Shown here in pieces: positions 22,529-33,568 of a stretch of DNA of 64,000 nucleotides. The translations under genes were made by a program, and so were the position numbers. The stretch is from Endothia cerciana (taxonomy: Eukaryota; Ascomycota; Sordariomycetes; Diaporthales; Cryphonectriaceae). The DNA is taken from the NCBI GenBank assembly GCA_026119935.1, contig JALRMH010000038.1, forward strand, positions 248,001-312,000, written 5' to 3'. The notes under the pieces were generated by a model. That model was not told where the DNA came from. It saw nothing but the letters and a program-made list of their open reading frames with translations, and did not search any database. Numbering within the stretch: position 1 is the stretch's first letter; each line of letters opens with the position of its first letter.

Positions 22529-24167
22529 ATGCCTAAAAAGAAGCCATATACCGAATTTGAGCTTGCCCAGGCCATCGAGGCTATCGGGAAGGGCTTGTCA
22601 CAGAAACAGGTCTCACGCAAGTACGGCATTCCAAGGTCTCCTCTTCAACAACGTCTAGCAGGAAGAGAATCGCATCAAACAGCCTATCAACACCAGCAAA
22701 GGCTCTCTTTTACTCAGGAAAAGAAGTTGGCTGAATGGATCCTCATCCAGGAAAGCCTAGGGCTCCCACCTAGCCACTCCGAACTTAAGCACTTTGCTCA
22801 GAGGATCCTCGAGGTCTAGAAAGACCCTTAAGAGCTAGGAAAGAGGTGGACTGAGGGCTTTTTAAAGAGAAATCCAGAGATATACGTTCGAAAGAATCGA
22901 CGGATTGCCTCTGAACGAATCAATAGAGCTATAACAGAGGTAATACAGCCTTGGTTTCGTCTTTTTGATCTTCCTTAAGTTCAAGCCATCAAGCCAGCTA
23001 ATCGATAGAATATGGATGAGGCTGGGATAGTTGAGGGCTAAGGAGAGAATGGATTAGTCCTCGGTGGCTCTTCTTCACGTTCAATCTATCGAAAAGAGCC
23101 TGGGTCGAGGTCCTGGACCTCTTTCCTCGAGTGTATCTCTGCCACAGGTGCCTATCTCGTTCCTCTAGTGATTTTCAAAGGGAAAACAGTTCAACAACAG
23201 TGGTTTCCTCTCCTCTTAGACTCTTTCAAGGGCTAGTAGTTCACATCTACAAGAAATAGATAAACTGATAACGCTATAGCACTTGAATAGCTAGAAAAGA
23301 TCTTTATCCTAAGCAGCACGCTAGCAGACCCCTCAGAGGCTAGACTATTAGTCCTAGATAGCTATAGAAGCTATATAACTAATGAGTTTATATAGTAATG
23401 CTATCAAAACAACATCCTGTTGATTTACCTCCTTCCTTATACCTCTTACATGCTTTAACCCCTCGATCTAGGGGTCTTCTCATCTCTTAAGAGGGCATAT
23501 AGACGAAAAATCAGTTATACAAGCTAGTAGGGGGATTCAACATGCTAAGGAAGCGTTTATTCCTCGAAAACTATCACAAGGCTTGTTTAGAAGGTCTCTC
23601 TAGCTAGAATATCAAGTCAGGGTAGAAAGCTTCTAGTTTATAGCCTATCAGACCCTCTAAGCCACTCCTAAGCCCTCTTCTCCTTGAAAATACTCCTCAG
23701 CATATTCAGACTAGGGCAAATTCAAGTTCAATAGCATCAACAGCACCTCAGCTTACCCAGAAAGCCTCCTCAAGCCCACCAGCCATCTTTTCAACTCCTC
23801 GCAAGGCTGAAGATCTATACTACCAGCTACAGAAGAATCGGCATCAACTTTCATCAGCCCTAATGCAACAGATACTCTTTAGAAAGATATAAAAAGCATT
23901 TAACGAGAGGGATATCGAACTAGCAAGGGCCCTGGAGAAGAATAAGGCACTGGAAAGGCAGGCTGAGGCCAGAAGGCCAACTAAAAGAAGAAGGGTGGAT
24001 ACAAGCCCGAATTCGAGGTTTGCGGATATTGAAGATATACAGAGGGCTCAAAATGCAGTCAATAGGAACGCTGATAGTCAGGATGAAGAGAGCGATGTCG
24101 AGTTACCTACTGATAAGGAGGACTGTATCGTAGTGGTGAATAGGAAGAGAAATGTATATAAAACAAT
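22529..24167 (+). pseudogene. Pogo-type transposase relic
   Basis: The open part (22529-22819, 96 codons) encodes KKKPYTEFELAQAIEAIGKG followed by SQKQVSRKYGIPRSPLQQRL, a psq-type helix-turn-helix, and a CENP-B-like second HTH (KKLAEWILIQESLGLPPSHSEL). It ends at a TAG where the family has Trp or another residue. Downstream, without frame change, come the catalytic-domain blocks, interrupted by at least ten TAG/TAA codons. Many are at positions where the family has Trp or Gln, for example FKG-stop-stop-FTS (family FK-W-Q-FT) and EFI-stop-stop-CYQNN. The last third contains a Lys/Glu-rich tail near 23880-24170. No intact product is possible. Confidence 0.85.
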
Positions 24168-24180
24168 GTATATATGGGTT

Positions 24181-24241
24181 GGCGGTGTGGCCGTTCAGGG
24201 GTGCCAACAAGGGGGGGTGCCAACAAGGGGGGGCTTTGACT
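24181..24241 (-). repeat. Right terminal inverted repeat with 16-bp internal duplication (61 bp)
   Basis: This is the mirror of the left repeat, but the unit TGCCAACAAGGGGGGG occurs twice in tandem, making this end 61 rather than 45 bases. Confidence 0.88.
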
Positions 24242-24776
24242 TAAAAGATATCTTCAGGGGTCTGAGCGATAACACGCTCACCCTTATGAACCGGTCAGTC
24301 ATCCAACAGTGAATTCCATTGAAGAGTCTCTTCAGTCATGCAAGAGTTTCACCCACTTGGAAGTCCATCCACGGCAAGGGATTGCCACCCAGCATCTTGA
24401 TGATGCTCATGCCCTTGGGCGTAACAAAAGCAGCCAAATACACAAGCAGCGTCACTCCACCCTCCTTGCCGCCCTCCTTCCGCTGCTTGTAGCCAAGTCT
24501 CTTGACGGCCTCAGCACCGACCAGTCCGCCATACGAGTGCACTACCATAATGACCTGTCGTCCCTGGTCAGCTAGTGCCTGGATCTCGGCGCGTACGGCA
24601 GCCGCATCGTCGAAGAGTCCCTTGACAGGCGGCTCAGCGCCGACAGATGGATATGCCACGGCGCGGGTCTCGTAACCCTTCCCATGGAGCCTGTCCTGAA
24701 CGAGCTGGAAGCAGTCGGGCATGTGCCAGGCGCCAGGTGCCAGTACGAAGACGGGACGTGTCGTTGAGGCGGACAT

Positions 24777-26931
24777 AGTTGATATGTGAGTTCCAGGGTG
24801 ATGTGCAAGCTTGGGTGAGTAACGGAAGGCGTGATGGCCAGACGATGCGTCCACTAAGGAATTAAACCTGGGGGGCCCTTGGAGACATATACACAAAGGG
24901 GGAGTGAGGGCTCGTGATGGACAACATGTGTACTCCACATGGGCGGCTACCCCACGTTTGGAGGTCCTAGGGCCAGAGCCGTTGGATCTAGAGCATTCAA
25001 CTTGTGCCCTAGTGTGAACGCTAAGGGTAGTCCTATATGTCCTTTGCGAGGCAATCCCTCTATGTGGCGTTGCCTTGTAGCCCGGATGAGACACCCAGCT
25101 TGTCGATCGGCTGAGGAAGCGTTGGCACACACCAGGCCACATTCGCGCATTGATTTGCAGTGCTGGTATCCTCTGTAGACACCCAGAGAGACTTTCCTGC
25201 GGACATGCAAGACCATGGGAACGAGTCATTCCCGCACCGCCCTCATGGGGCTTGTGGGCCCATCCTCTCTCCAACATATACTGTTTACTCCAGGTCTTGG
25301 GCAGAGACAGCTCCCAGGTCTTGGGAGGTCTAGACGAGGTCGGATGCCCCAATACTCCTCCAGCGGTGTTACGGTACTTGCATGACTACTAGTAGCGCGT
25401 ATACGATCGTCAGGAGTCGAACACTACTATGGTATGCACCTCGCTTCACGTGTAACAACAGTAAGTCAACGCCCCACAGACTCCACAGAGGGGCGTGTAC
25501 AGTAGCATAGCACGACTTAGATCCCGTCTCTAACGGCCCGGCAGTGCCCGTCCACCCGTCCTACTTCTTAGCGCAGGCTATGAAAACCGAAACGTGGGAT
25601 GATAGAAGACTTAGTGTAACAACTGCCAGAGGCCTGCAGCGCATGCCCACAAGCTCCTGAGGGTTTGGCCTGACTGAAACAGAAGCCGTTCTTACGACGG
25701 ATGCGCAGCTTCATACGTCGTCGAATTCGTCAGCAGAGACATGTATCATATGCAATGGTTACACATAGCTCTGATACGAGATAGGCATCATAGGTCTCCA
25801 GCAGCTCCTCTGAAGGTTCCCCATTCAGCGGTCCCCTCTCTCTCAAAAGAGGTCGGCGAACAGACTAGGTTGCAGTGGGACCCTCCCTTTCCTTATGATA
25901 ATCGTAAGAGGCGTGGCTTGACAGGTACGCTATTCCTCTCGCCAGGGCGTAATTCTCGATGATAGATATGTTGGACTGTGAATGTTGAGCGTACTTTCAT
26001 TCACACGGTAGTTGCCATGCAAATCACTACTGGCTGCGACGAGAAATGTCGTACATGTAGTCCTACCAGCATCATGCTATAGATGTAGCATCTCTCCTGA
26101 CAATCATCTGCGGATAGGGGCACGGTCTATCCACATTTCAATACTCCTGAGGACTCCAAGTTGACAACTATGTTACCAGGAAGAACGCGTGTTCGCGGCC
26201 CCGCCTAGGAAGCTAGCACGCGGCCAAGCTGCAACAGCCCGGGGTTGGAGTCATGGAGGGTATCGATGCTACCATAATATGCGAGTGATGCTGATCGGCC
26301 TGGGAATTTATGTTACAGTCTTTGCAAGGAAGAGACCATTATGATTCTGACTGTAATAAGATTGTCAGTCTGCTGCCTTAGTTCTGTGTGTGGCATGAGT
26401 ATTAAAGGGACCTGGCCCAGGAGATAGGCACTTTCCGAACTCCGCGTGCAAAGTAATCGACTCCGTGGTGCAGTGCCCTTGACGCTGGGCAGAAACTATC
26501 ATTCCCCGCCCGTCGCGGCTTCTAGACTCAAAGGGGAGTTTTTGGCTGTCGAATCATTGTATGTAGCCTGTGGACGACAATACCCTTGAGGAATACGGTG
26601 CTCGGTTAAAATTTGTCAATTGGTGGCCCGCCAGCCCCTGAGCTGGTAGGAGATCAAATAGCAGGGAGTGGTAAATATCGCGGAGAGTCTGGGCAAAAGA
26701 TCGTCCTCTGAAACTTGCAGAAATTCCTATCAAGACTACTCTATATGTCATACTCTTCCGCGAACAATCCGTCGGGACTTTATAGTAATTCATCATGCCA
26801 CCCTCTCACAGGACAGTATCCGAACAGTCCGCAGAACACTCTCACGAGGACGTCAAGCGCCCAAGTCGGCGTCGACAGCCTCTTCACCTCTGTCTGCGTG
26901 TGAACGATTCGGTAGGGACAAGATTGGCATC
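24777..26931. other. 2.1 kb of unrecognised DNA
   Basis: No domain, RNA gene or transposon ends are recognised. A long minus-strand frame upstream of 24776 only extends the hydrolase frame through its 5' flank and has no family resemblance. Given the relics on its left, it may be decayed accessory DNA, but the sequence does not show this directly. Confidence 0.4.
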
Positions 26932-28359
26932 ATGGCCACTGAGAGCACTGGACCCGAACAGGTCAGCACGACGGCGGTGCTGCTTGTCTTAGCAAGCATT
27001 TTCACGGTTCTGAGGTTCTGGGCTCGGTATCAAGTTGTCGCAAAGTATGGACTGGACGACACCCTGCTTGTCGCTGGTTTGGTGAGCGCGCTGGTCCAGG
27101 CCGTCTACGCATCATGGCAAGAGATAACTAACCTTTGTTTGCCATTCAGGTGGGCGTGCTCACAATCGGTGGACTCAACTTTGGCAGCGAGTTGATGCAC
27201 ATATTTCCTTGTCCAAACGTCACTCTTGAGAGGAGCCCGATCGCTGACCAGCCGCTCTTCATTCGCAGTGGTCCATTATGGCATGGGCAGACATGCTAGC
27301 ACGCTTTCGTTTGACCAGCTCGAAAGCGTGCTGAAGCGTCTCTACGCCTTCGAGTGTGTGTATGTCACTGCAGTAGTAGCCTTGGTCAAGCTGTCCATCC
27401 TTGCGATGTACCTGCGCATCTTTCCCAGCCGCGACTTCAAGATCGGCGCCTATACGATCGGGTCCGTCGTCGTCGCGTGGTGCATTGCCATCATCCTGGT
27501 TTCCCTCTTCCAGTGCGACCCGATCAGAAAGGCGTGGATCCCTTGGTTGACTACCGGCACGTGCATCAACCTGAGGGCATCGTTCATCGGAAACGGCGTG
27601 CCGAATATCCTCACCGACGTCGGGATCCTGGCCATGCCTGTCAAGCAGGTCCGGCATTTGCACGCCACGATGGCCAGAAGATCTCGCTGCTTTGCACGTT
27701 CGGCCTCGGTAGCTTGTGAGGAGATGCCCTCGCCGCCTCTTCCGCCCCGTAGACGGATGTTAGCTGACATGGCTATAGCGTGCTCGTTGCCAGTATTTAC
27801 CGTTTCTCCACTCTCATGGCCTTTAACGAAGAGGACACCACATGTATGAGGCCCCTTCTTTGTCGCACACCGCTCCCCCCCCCCCCCAAAAAACAAAAGA
27901 CATAGATAGGCATCTGGACATGCTGACATGGTCACAGTCACACCTGCAACCCCCTGCACGTGGTGTGTCGTCGAGTCCGCCTGCGGTGTTATCTGCGCCA
28001 ACCTCCCGACGCTGCGGCCCCTGGCCAAGAAGGTCTCCACCAAGTTCGGTAGCTCGGAAAAGTCCAAGAGCAAGACGACGGGCCGCGGGCCGACAGAGCT
28101 GGTCACCATCGGGCACTCGCAGCAGATGAATAGTCGCGTCATGACCAAGAGCCCGTTTGAGAGGCTGGACGACGAGTCGAGCGAGGGGGACGCCCGTGAG
28201 ACGGCCATGAGCGCAGCACAGGCCAAGTCCACCGCGTCCTCGCATGTGCACACGACGACCACTGGGTATTCCAGCTCAGGGCACAGCATTGACTTCGACG
28301 ACGGCAGGGGACGTGGACTGTGCCACGCCCAGGTGCAATACGGAAAGGAGATTGTCTAG
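26932..28359 (+). CDS. PTH11-like membrane protein with a probable frameshift
   Basis: This is a fungal rhodopsin-like/PTH11-like seven-helix protein; function unknown. Probable exons are 26932-27081, 27150-27210, 27269-27715, 27779-27843 and 27938-28359. Family blocks are GLDDTLLVAGL, VHYGMGRHASTLSFDQLE, VYVTAVVALVKLSILAMYLRIF, SLFQCDPIRKAW, NILTDVGILAMPVKQV, KISLLCTFGLGSF, VLVASIYRFSTLMAFNEEDTT and CTWCVVESACGVICANLPTLRPL. The tail is polar and Ser/Thr-rich. Between about 27646 (MPVKQV) and 27676 (QKISLL) the frame moves with no plausible intron, as if one base were missing. This is either a recent pseudogenising deletion or an assembly error. The intron at 27844-27937 holds a run of 13 C. 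The second intron (27211-27268) has a weak donor and is the least certain border. Confidence 0.68.
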
Positions 28360-28866
28360 TAAACGCGCGGGACATCCGCACGCTGAATCTTGGGAGCGGG
28401 ACATTCTCAACATCACGGCGGGCGCTTTACCAGCTGTCGGCAACGTAGTGCACTCGCGGCAGCATGGGCATAATAAATTAATTATAGAGCCGCACTGACC
28501 TCGCCCACTGTCTCAACAAAGGACCTCTCCCGCCTGAACTCGAAAGCAGACATCCCGGACGCAAGGTGCTGAGACTACTAGCTAGCAGATGAGGTGCTCT
28601 GGGGATGAGCTTTTGTGGCCAGTTCTCCGCGTGGCACTGCTGTAGGCTTTCTTGGCAATACCAGAAACTCGCTGTCGCGGTCGGTGGGGTCATAGGTACC
28701 GCAGGACGGTCCATGATGTTGTGCCTCAAAGGCCTAGAAGGGCGGGGCTCCCGCGAGGTGGCAGGGGCATACAATGAGCGAGAACGAGGATATATGCATT
28801 TTGTGTCTACTATATATGTAATTATTTAAGTGGCCCGATCTTGTTATGCGCCCATGGCTTACACCA
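28360..28866. other. Convergent 3' intergenic region, nothing seen
   Basis: This lies between the second PTH11-like gene and the acetyl-CoA transporter. No gene is recognised. Confidence 0.5.
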
Positions 28867-30688
28867 TCACTTCCCTGCTGCGAGTCTCCACGCCCTCATT
28901 GGCAGGCTCTGCAGGTGCAAGACTCTTGGCCTGATGTACAACAGGAAAGTGAGAACACCTAAGACGACGCAGAGGATGTTGACGATGTAGTAGCCGTCTC
29001 GGATCATCTCACACGCACCGCCTCCATCGATACACCTCTCCTTGTCAGCCTGGACGGCGCATGAGAATGGTTCGGTGACCAGCGGTCCCTTCAGCTCAGC
29101 CTGCAGCTTAGGGTCACCGGGATGGCAGGTTGCGCTGGTGAAGGAGTCGACGAGACGTAGGACAAAGAAACGTGGGAACGTGCCGCCCAGGTTGGAGACA
29201 CTGTGTGTATATATATGGTCAGCAGTCGCGCCATGTTCGTGATGAGAGAGGTGAGGAGGTCTAGACTTACGTAGCAAGCAGAGTCATGTAGGTGCCACCA
29301 ATGACGGGGTCAGATATCCTGGCGTGGAAGGCTGAGACGGCAACAAACATAATTGTGTTCATGAACGTAGAAAAGACATGCTCTGCAATGACCACCAACA
29401 AGTACCAGAACGTGACACCCTGAGCAGGGAAGATGATGACCACAAACTGGGCGAACACAGCGGCAGCCAGACGGCCGATGAAGCCCCAGCACCAGAGCCG
29501 CATAGGGGTGTACTTTTGCGACCACACACCGGCGTAGTAACCCAGCCCAATCTCGAAGGGGAAATCGATCAGGACTGTCAGAGCCATGTTGTCCGTGCCG
29601 AAACCCTTGTCCAGCAGCTTCAGGTTTGTGACGCCGTCGTTTGCCTGGAAACCGATCTTTGCTATGAGATGGACAATCATGATAGTCTGGACGCTCTTGA
29701 GCTTGAGCACACCCCACATGATCTTGTAGACGTCCCAGATGCCGTCCTCGTTCTTTGTCTTTTCCTCCTTCTTCATGGTGGCGAGCCCGATGGTGACGAT
29801 GATGTAAAGCCACCCGGCCATGTTCAGATACCCTCCGAGGCTGATCAGCCCGACATCGAGGGGCTCGGCTCGGAAGTAACGGTTGGCGAAGTCCTTTGAG
29901 TTGAAGGCGAGGAAGACGGTATACGAAAGGAACTGGCCGGCAGTCAATCCGACTGTCTGGGCGGTAGATGCATAGGAGACGTTGCCAGGGGTCAGGAGGG
30001 TCAGTGCCCAGCCGTCGACGGCGATGTCCTGGGTCGCACACATGAGCACGAGGAAGAACCACCAGCCGGTGAGGTTCCAGACGCTCGGGCCGCCCTCCTT
30101 GCCCACAGTGGCCATCATGTCCTCCACCATGGAGCCGAGCCACAGCATCCCGATGCCAGATAGTAGCTGGATGGGCAGGATCCAGCTCTTTCTCCGTCCG
30201 ACCTTGGGGGTCCAGATGGCGTCGACGACGGGACTCCACAGCAGCTTGAGGGAGTATGGGTACGACGCCAAGCTGAAGACCCCGATCTCACTGTACGACA
30301 TGTGGTTCTTGAGCAGGAAGGGAACGGATCCCGTTGCCAACCCCAGCGGCACACCCTGTAGGAAGTATAGCAGGACCAGCAGGCCAAAGTTTCTCTGGTC
30401 GTGGCGGGGCAGGTTCCAGAAGCCATGGTTGTTGAGCACGGGCGTCTTGGGTACGGGATCGTCGAGGGAGAAAGAGTCGCGGGACATGAGGTCCTCGGTG
30501 ACCGCGCCCGAGTCCCTCAGCTTCGAGGAGCCCTTGCGGCGAAGCTCCATATTGTTCATCTTGCCGTTGGCCCTCCCGTTGGCCCTCCCGCTGGCCTTCC
30601 GCCTGGTCTGCTCGTCCCCGGAGGTGTCCACGGAGAGTAGCGACCCGTCTGGTTTGGGACCCTTGGAACGTCGCCTTCGGACCGGCAT
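28867..30688 (-). CDS. Acetyl-CoA transporter (SLC33A1/AT-1 homologue)
   Basis: This is a major-facilitator-fold carrier of the acetyl-CoA transporter family, which in animals moves acetyl-CoA into the ER lumen. There are two exons on the minus strand, 30688-29271 and 29200-28867, giving 583 residues. A basic, disordered N-terminus of about 100 residues (MPVRRRRSKGPK, with RANGRANGK) leads to DQRNFGLLVLLYFLQGVPLGL and the family block SYSEIGVFSLASYPYSLKLLWSPVVDA. The conserved ATQDIAVDGWALTLL follows, then KIGFQANDGVTNLKLLDKGF and, near the end, DPVIGGTYMTLLAT-VSNLGGTFPRFFVL, where the intron is placed. A Cys-rich loop (ATCHPGD, CAVQADKERC, GGACEMIRDGYYIV) precedes the last helix. The intron is phase 2 with donor GTAAGT and acceptor ACACAG. 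Confidence 0.93.
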
Positions 30689-31429
30689 AGGTAGTACGTA
30701 GGCGGCGTCGGGGGTGTGACGAGCTTGTATAGGTCAAGGGTTCTCGAGTCTCGAAGGCCGACGGGGCAAATTCGAGTCCAGCTGGGGGAATCTGGTAGTT
30801 GGTCGAGCCGAAGGGGAAAGGAAAAGAGAAAGGAAACCCGAGACAAGGCAGGTGGTGGGAAAGAAAATAGAATAGGGACTTTGAGCTCAGATGAGACCTC
30901 TTGACCTCCCTCGTGCAGCGGCGAGGATTCGAGCTGAGCAAGAGGTGAGGCGAGGTGAGGCGAGGTCGGCGAAACGGCCAGTGCAGGTAAATTTGGAGTG
31001 TCCCTGCAGGGCCAAGGCCGGTGCCACTCGCGCGCCCCAGAACGCCCCGTTGCGGCTACCGTGTCCTCCACAGCGTCTCACGAGCTAATACTATGTAGAC
31101 ATCAACCGCTGCCTAGCTCAAGAGGGATTGGGCAAGGGGCCATAAAAAGTGGTGCACATGGGGGGAAGTGAGGGATCGTCACCCGAAGGCATCTGGAAGA
31201 GGAGGACTGCTGCATCTGAAATCTCTACTCTGGAGTACTGTAGACATAATTCAATGCCCGTTTATACGTGCACCGGAATGCGACAGGTAAGGTACCATGT
31301 AGCCAGCCCTAACCCTGATAATGTCCTGGCCTCCCGCACTGTGGGGTCCATTTTGGAGAGCCTCGTCCCCCAGGACGCGCCCTTCCAATCCAGACGCGTC
31401 TCACCACACCAGACAGCCACACAGACAAC
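30689..31429. other. Divergent promoter region
   Basis: This is shared by the acetyl-CoA transporter (left) and the CENP-O gene (right). A short GAGGTGAGGC-type repeat lies at about 30941-30966. No gene is seen. Confidence 0.45.
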
Positions 31430-32362
31430 ATGGCATCGGTCTCGGCAGATCTAGACGGCGAGATTGCCACTCTCAGGGCACGAGGTACTTGATCATTGTG
31501 TCCTCTGTGATGAACAGGGCAACAAGAAACCAGAGGCTGATTCAATCGTCCAGTCGAGACGCTCAAAGGTCAGATCAAACTGCAAGCAAATGCCCTACTA
31601 GACACAGGAACCACGCGTCAGATCATCACAACAGACAGCAGCGTCAAGGACTTGCGAGAACGTCTGGACGGACAGCGAGCCTACAAGCAGCAGTGTCTCT
31701 ACCGCATCTGCGCTGGCATCACCATGTTCCGTGTGCGCGACCCAGATCCAAACGCCGTGGACCATGGCATCGTCTTGGGCATCCGCATCGAGGTCGTGAT
31801 GCGTTCCAAGTTCCTACGGCCATACTACGTGCTCCTGAACCGCCCATATACCGGGTCAGAGTCCAGGTCGCGCCTCTTGCGCGTGCATCGCCATACGGTC
31901 CCACCATACATCCCCCTCAACGGTCTAGCTGCGCGGTACCTGCCTGCGCCGGGGACACCTACGTCTAGCCATGAGAACAGTGGTGATGTGGGGACGGAGA
32001 AACAGCAGGACCTCCCACGTTTCGTCCGCACTCTGCGCCGCGAGATCGTACGCTATCACAACCGTGTCGCCGTCGTCGCGGACCTGCGCAAGGCGGTCGG
32101 ACTGGACGGCAAGAGGAAAGACGCCAAGGACCTCGCAGGGAGGAGCTCCATACTGGCGATCAGTGCCGCCGACACGGAGGCCAAACAGATCAGGATCGAC
32201 TGGAAGGATGGCCGGTCCGGACGCGTGGTCATAGGGGACGGTGGGGATGTCGTCAAGTTGGTGGTGTTTGGGGAGAGGGGACGGGATCGCGAGCTGACGC
32301 GGGGGTTGCTCAGCGGCGGCTCGCGTCTCGAGGACGTTGCGACGAAGCTAGCCGCTGTGTGA
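31430..32362 (+). CDS. Inner kinetochore protein CENP-O (Mal2/Mcm21 type)
   Basis: CENP-O/Mal2 is a subunit of the COMA/CCAN inner kinetochore complex, which links centromeric chromatin to the outer kinetochore. There are two exons, 31430-31484 and 31554-32362, giving 287 residues. A short coiled N-terminus (DLDGEIATLRARVETLKGQI) precedes the RWD-type region with CLYRICAGITMFRVRDPD, VLGIRIEVVMRSKFLRPYYVLL and LRVHRHTVPPYIPLNGLAARYL. The helix LPRFVRTLRREIVRYHNRVAVVADLR follows, a hallmark of the family. The intron is phase 1 and completes the Val of VETLKG. The remaining C-terminus (KQIRIDWKDGRSGRVVIGD) forms a further RWD-like block. The gene lies alone, divergent from the acetyl-CoA transporter. 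Confidence 0.88.
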
Positions 32363-33568
32363 GGTCCCCGGCGGTGACGCCCGACACACTCTCACCGCAG
32401 CAGAATGAGATGGTAGTCGGCATCAAGAATCTGTGCGAGAATTATGCTCGCCGGAAACATTCGATATCAATAATGCTCGATTTGTTGATTATGTCGGTAC
32501 TGCGGTAAGCCGTCCTTCAGCAGATAGATTGCGCTGGGCGTGTTCAACGCGCCGCGATTAGTTTGGACCTCCATGGGGCGAGGCTTCTGGTTCTGGCTGA
32601 TGACTTTTCCCACTCTACAGATGTCGGATTTGTCGACACTGCAGGCCACTGGAAGCTGCCAGGACCGTGAGGGTATATGACGGGGGCGTTCGAGCTTTGT
32701 CATGCTTCCTCGCAGGCCCAGTGGTTCCTACAGTGCTCACACCTAAAGGAATCTTCAGCTGGTTACATTACAGGGCTATCAAGCCAGTACACTTCTGCAT
32801 ACGTAAATGGTCCATTGCAAAGCGTAAGCTGGATGCTAGAGGCGTAAGCGCGTCAACTTTGGAGACGATATGGGCTCAAACACCCCGGGCTGAGTCTGCA
32901 GAGTAGGGCTAAGCCACATGGCCTCTCTCCTGGTCCCAGTCCGTCCAGAACGGCCTTTGACACACGCCACAAAAGGCAGCTCCAGGATCAGGATTCATTC
33001 AGAGCCATTCGCTAATTGAAGCGATCCAACTTGATAGGTCTTTGTCGACCCTTCACCTGAAGGTTCTCTCGGAGACCACAGAAGGTCCAAAATTGATACC
33101 TAGGTAGGCAGCCAGGCCTTTTCGTGGCAAAAGCCTCCGTTTCTCGTGGCAAAAGCCTCCGTTTCCCGGTCTCTCAGCACCATAGGAAAGGGCTGTTGAA
33201 GTTGACTAATACTCGTCCCATGTTCTGCCTACTGAAGTCACGCAAGTCTCGCGTCTCAACAGGCAACAACATCCAAGCCTCGTCTGGATGCTCCACGGAC
33301 AGTTCTGAGGGGTTAGATTGTTCGCAGATGATATATAAACATGGCCTATCCTCTTGTTGCTGAACTTAACAAACATCATAAATGCCTGCGGATCTAAAGC
33401 CAAATAAGAGATCTTTTTTTGAGTATCACTCGCATACCTCTCAACGGCAATCGATTAATTACTTGCTGCCCAAAGGCTGCACTGCTGTGAGAAAGCAGTC
33501 AGCTGGACATTCTGACTAGCTCAAGATCTGAACCCAGTCTGAGGCGTCCATTTCGTGAAGAGTCTCAC
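32363..33568. other. Intergenic with a 22-bp tandem duplication
   Basis: No gene is recognised. The only structure noted is the perfect tandem repeat at 33122-33165. The last stretch carries the promoter of the secreted-protein gene. Confidence 0.45.
33122..33165. repeat. Perfect tandem duplication, 2 x 22 bp
   Basis: The unit TCGTGGCAAAAGCCTCCGTT plus TC occurs twice without mismatch (33122-33143 and 33144-33165). Confidence 0.85.

Larger units (their letters stand above)
22404..24241 (+). mobile_element. Pogo/Fot1-type DNA transposon (Tc1-mariner superfamily), 1838 bp
   Basis: This is a cut-and-paste element bounded by inverted repeats that begin AGTCAAAGCCCCCCC and flanked by TA on both sides (22402-22403 and 24242-24243), the target duplication of the Tc1-mariner superfamily. 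The transposase relic runs in the plus direction: a helix-turn-helix start (22529-22819), then the DDE-type domain with MDEAGI (about 23012), CISATGAYLVPLVIFKGK (about 23140) and LVLDSY (about 23350). Length and layout match fungal Fot1/Pot2-like elements. The copy is inactive because many Trp and Gln codons have become stops. It lies inside the alpha/beta-hydrolase gene, in the opposite orientation. Confidence 0.93.
22104..24776 (-). pseudogene. Alpha/beta hydrolase split by a transposon
   Basis: This is a soluble alpha/beta-hydrolase-fold protein (small esterase/EST-type family; substrate unknown), broken by an 1838-bp insertion. Exon 1 is 24776-24357 with PVFVLAPGAWHMPDCFQLVQ, the nucleophile elbow VVHSYGGLVG and PKGMSIIKMLGGNPLPWMDFQ. 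A phase-0 intron (24356-24283) follows. Exon 2 starts at 24282 (GERVIAQTPEDIF), stops at a TA at 24242-24243 and resumes after the element at 22403 with HDVPAELQKRAIAKL through the catalytic Asp/His region (FCDDDRALLP, GSHSPFLSEPDNV), ending at 22104. If one TA copy is counted, exon 2 is 339 bases and in frame, and the protein would be about 252 residues, the usual size of the family. No other lesion is visible, so the insertion is the sole inactivating event seen. Confidence 0.9.

Noticed and set aside
24777..25352. Extension of the hydrolase frame upstream by about 190 codons
   Set aside because: The extension lacks any conserved pattern, while the ATG at 24776 (SASTTRPVFVLAPGAW) matches the usual start of the family.
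32467..32703. Small minus-strand frame in the CENP-O downstream gap
   Set aside because: No start context, no family, and composition like surrounding non-coding DNA.
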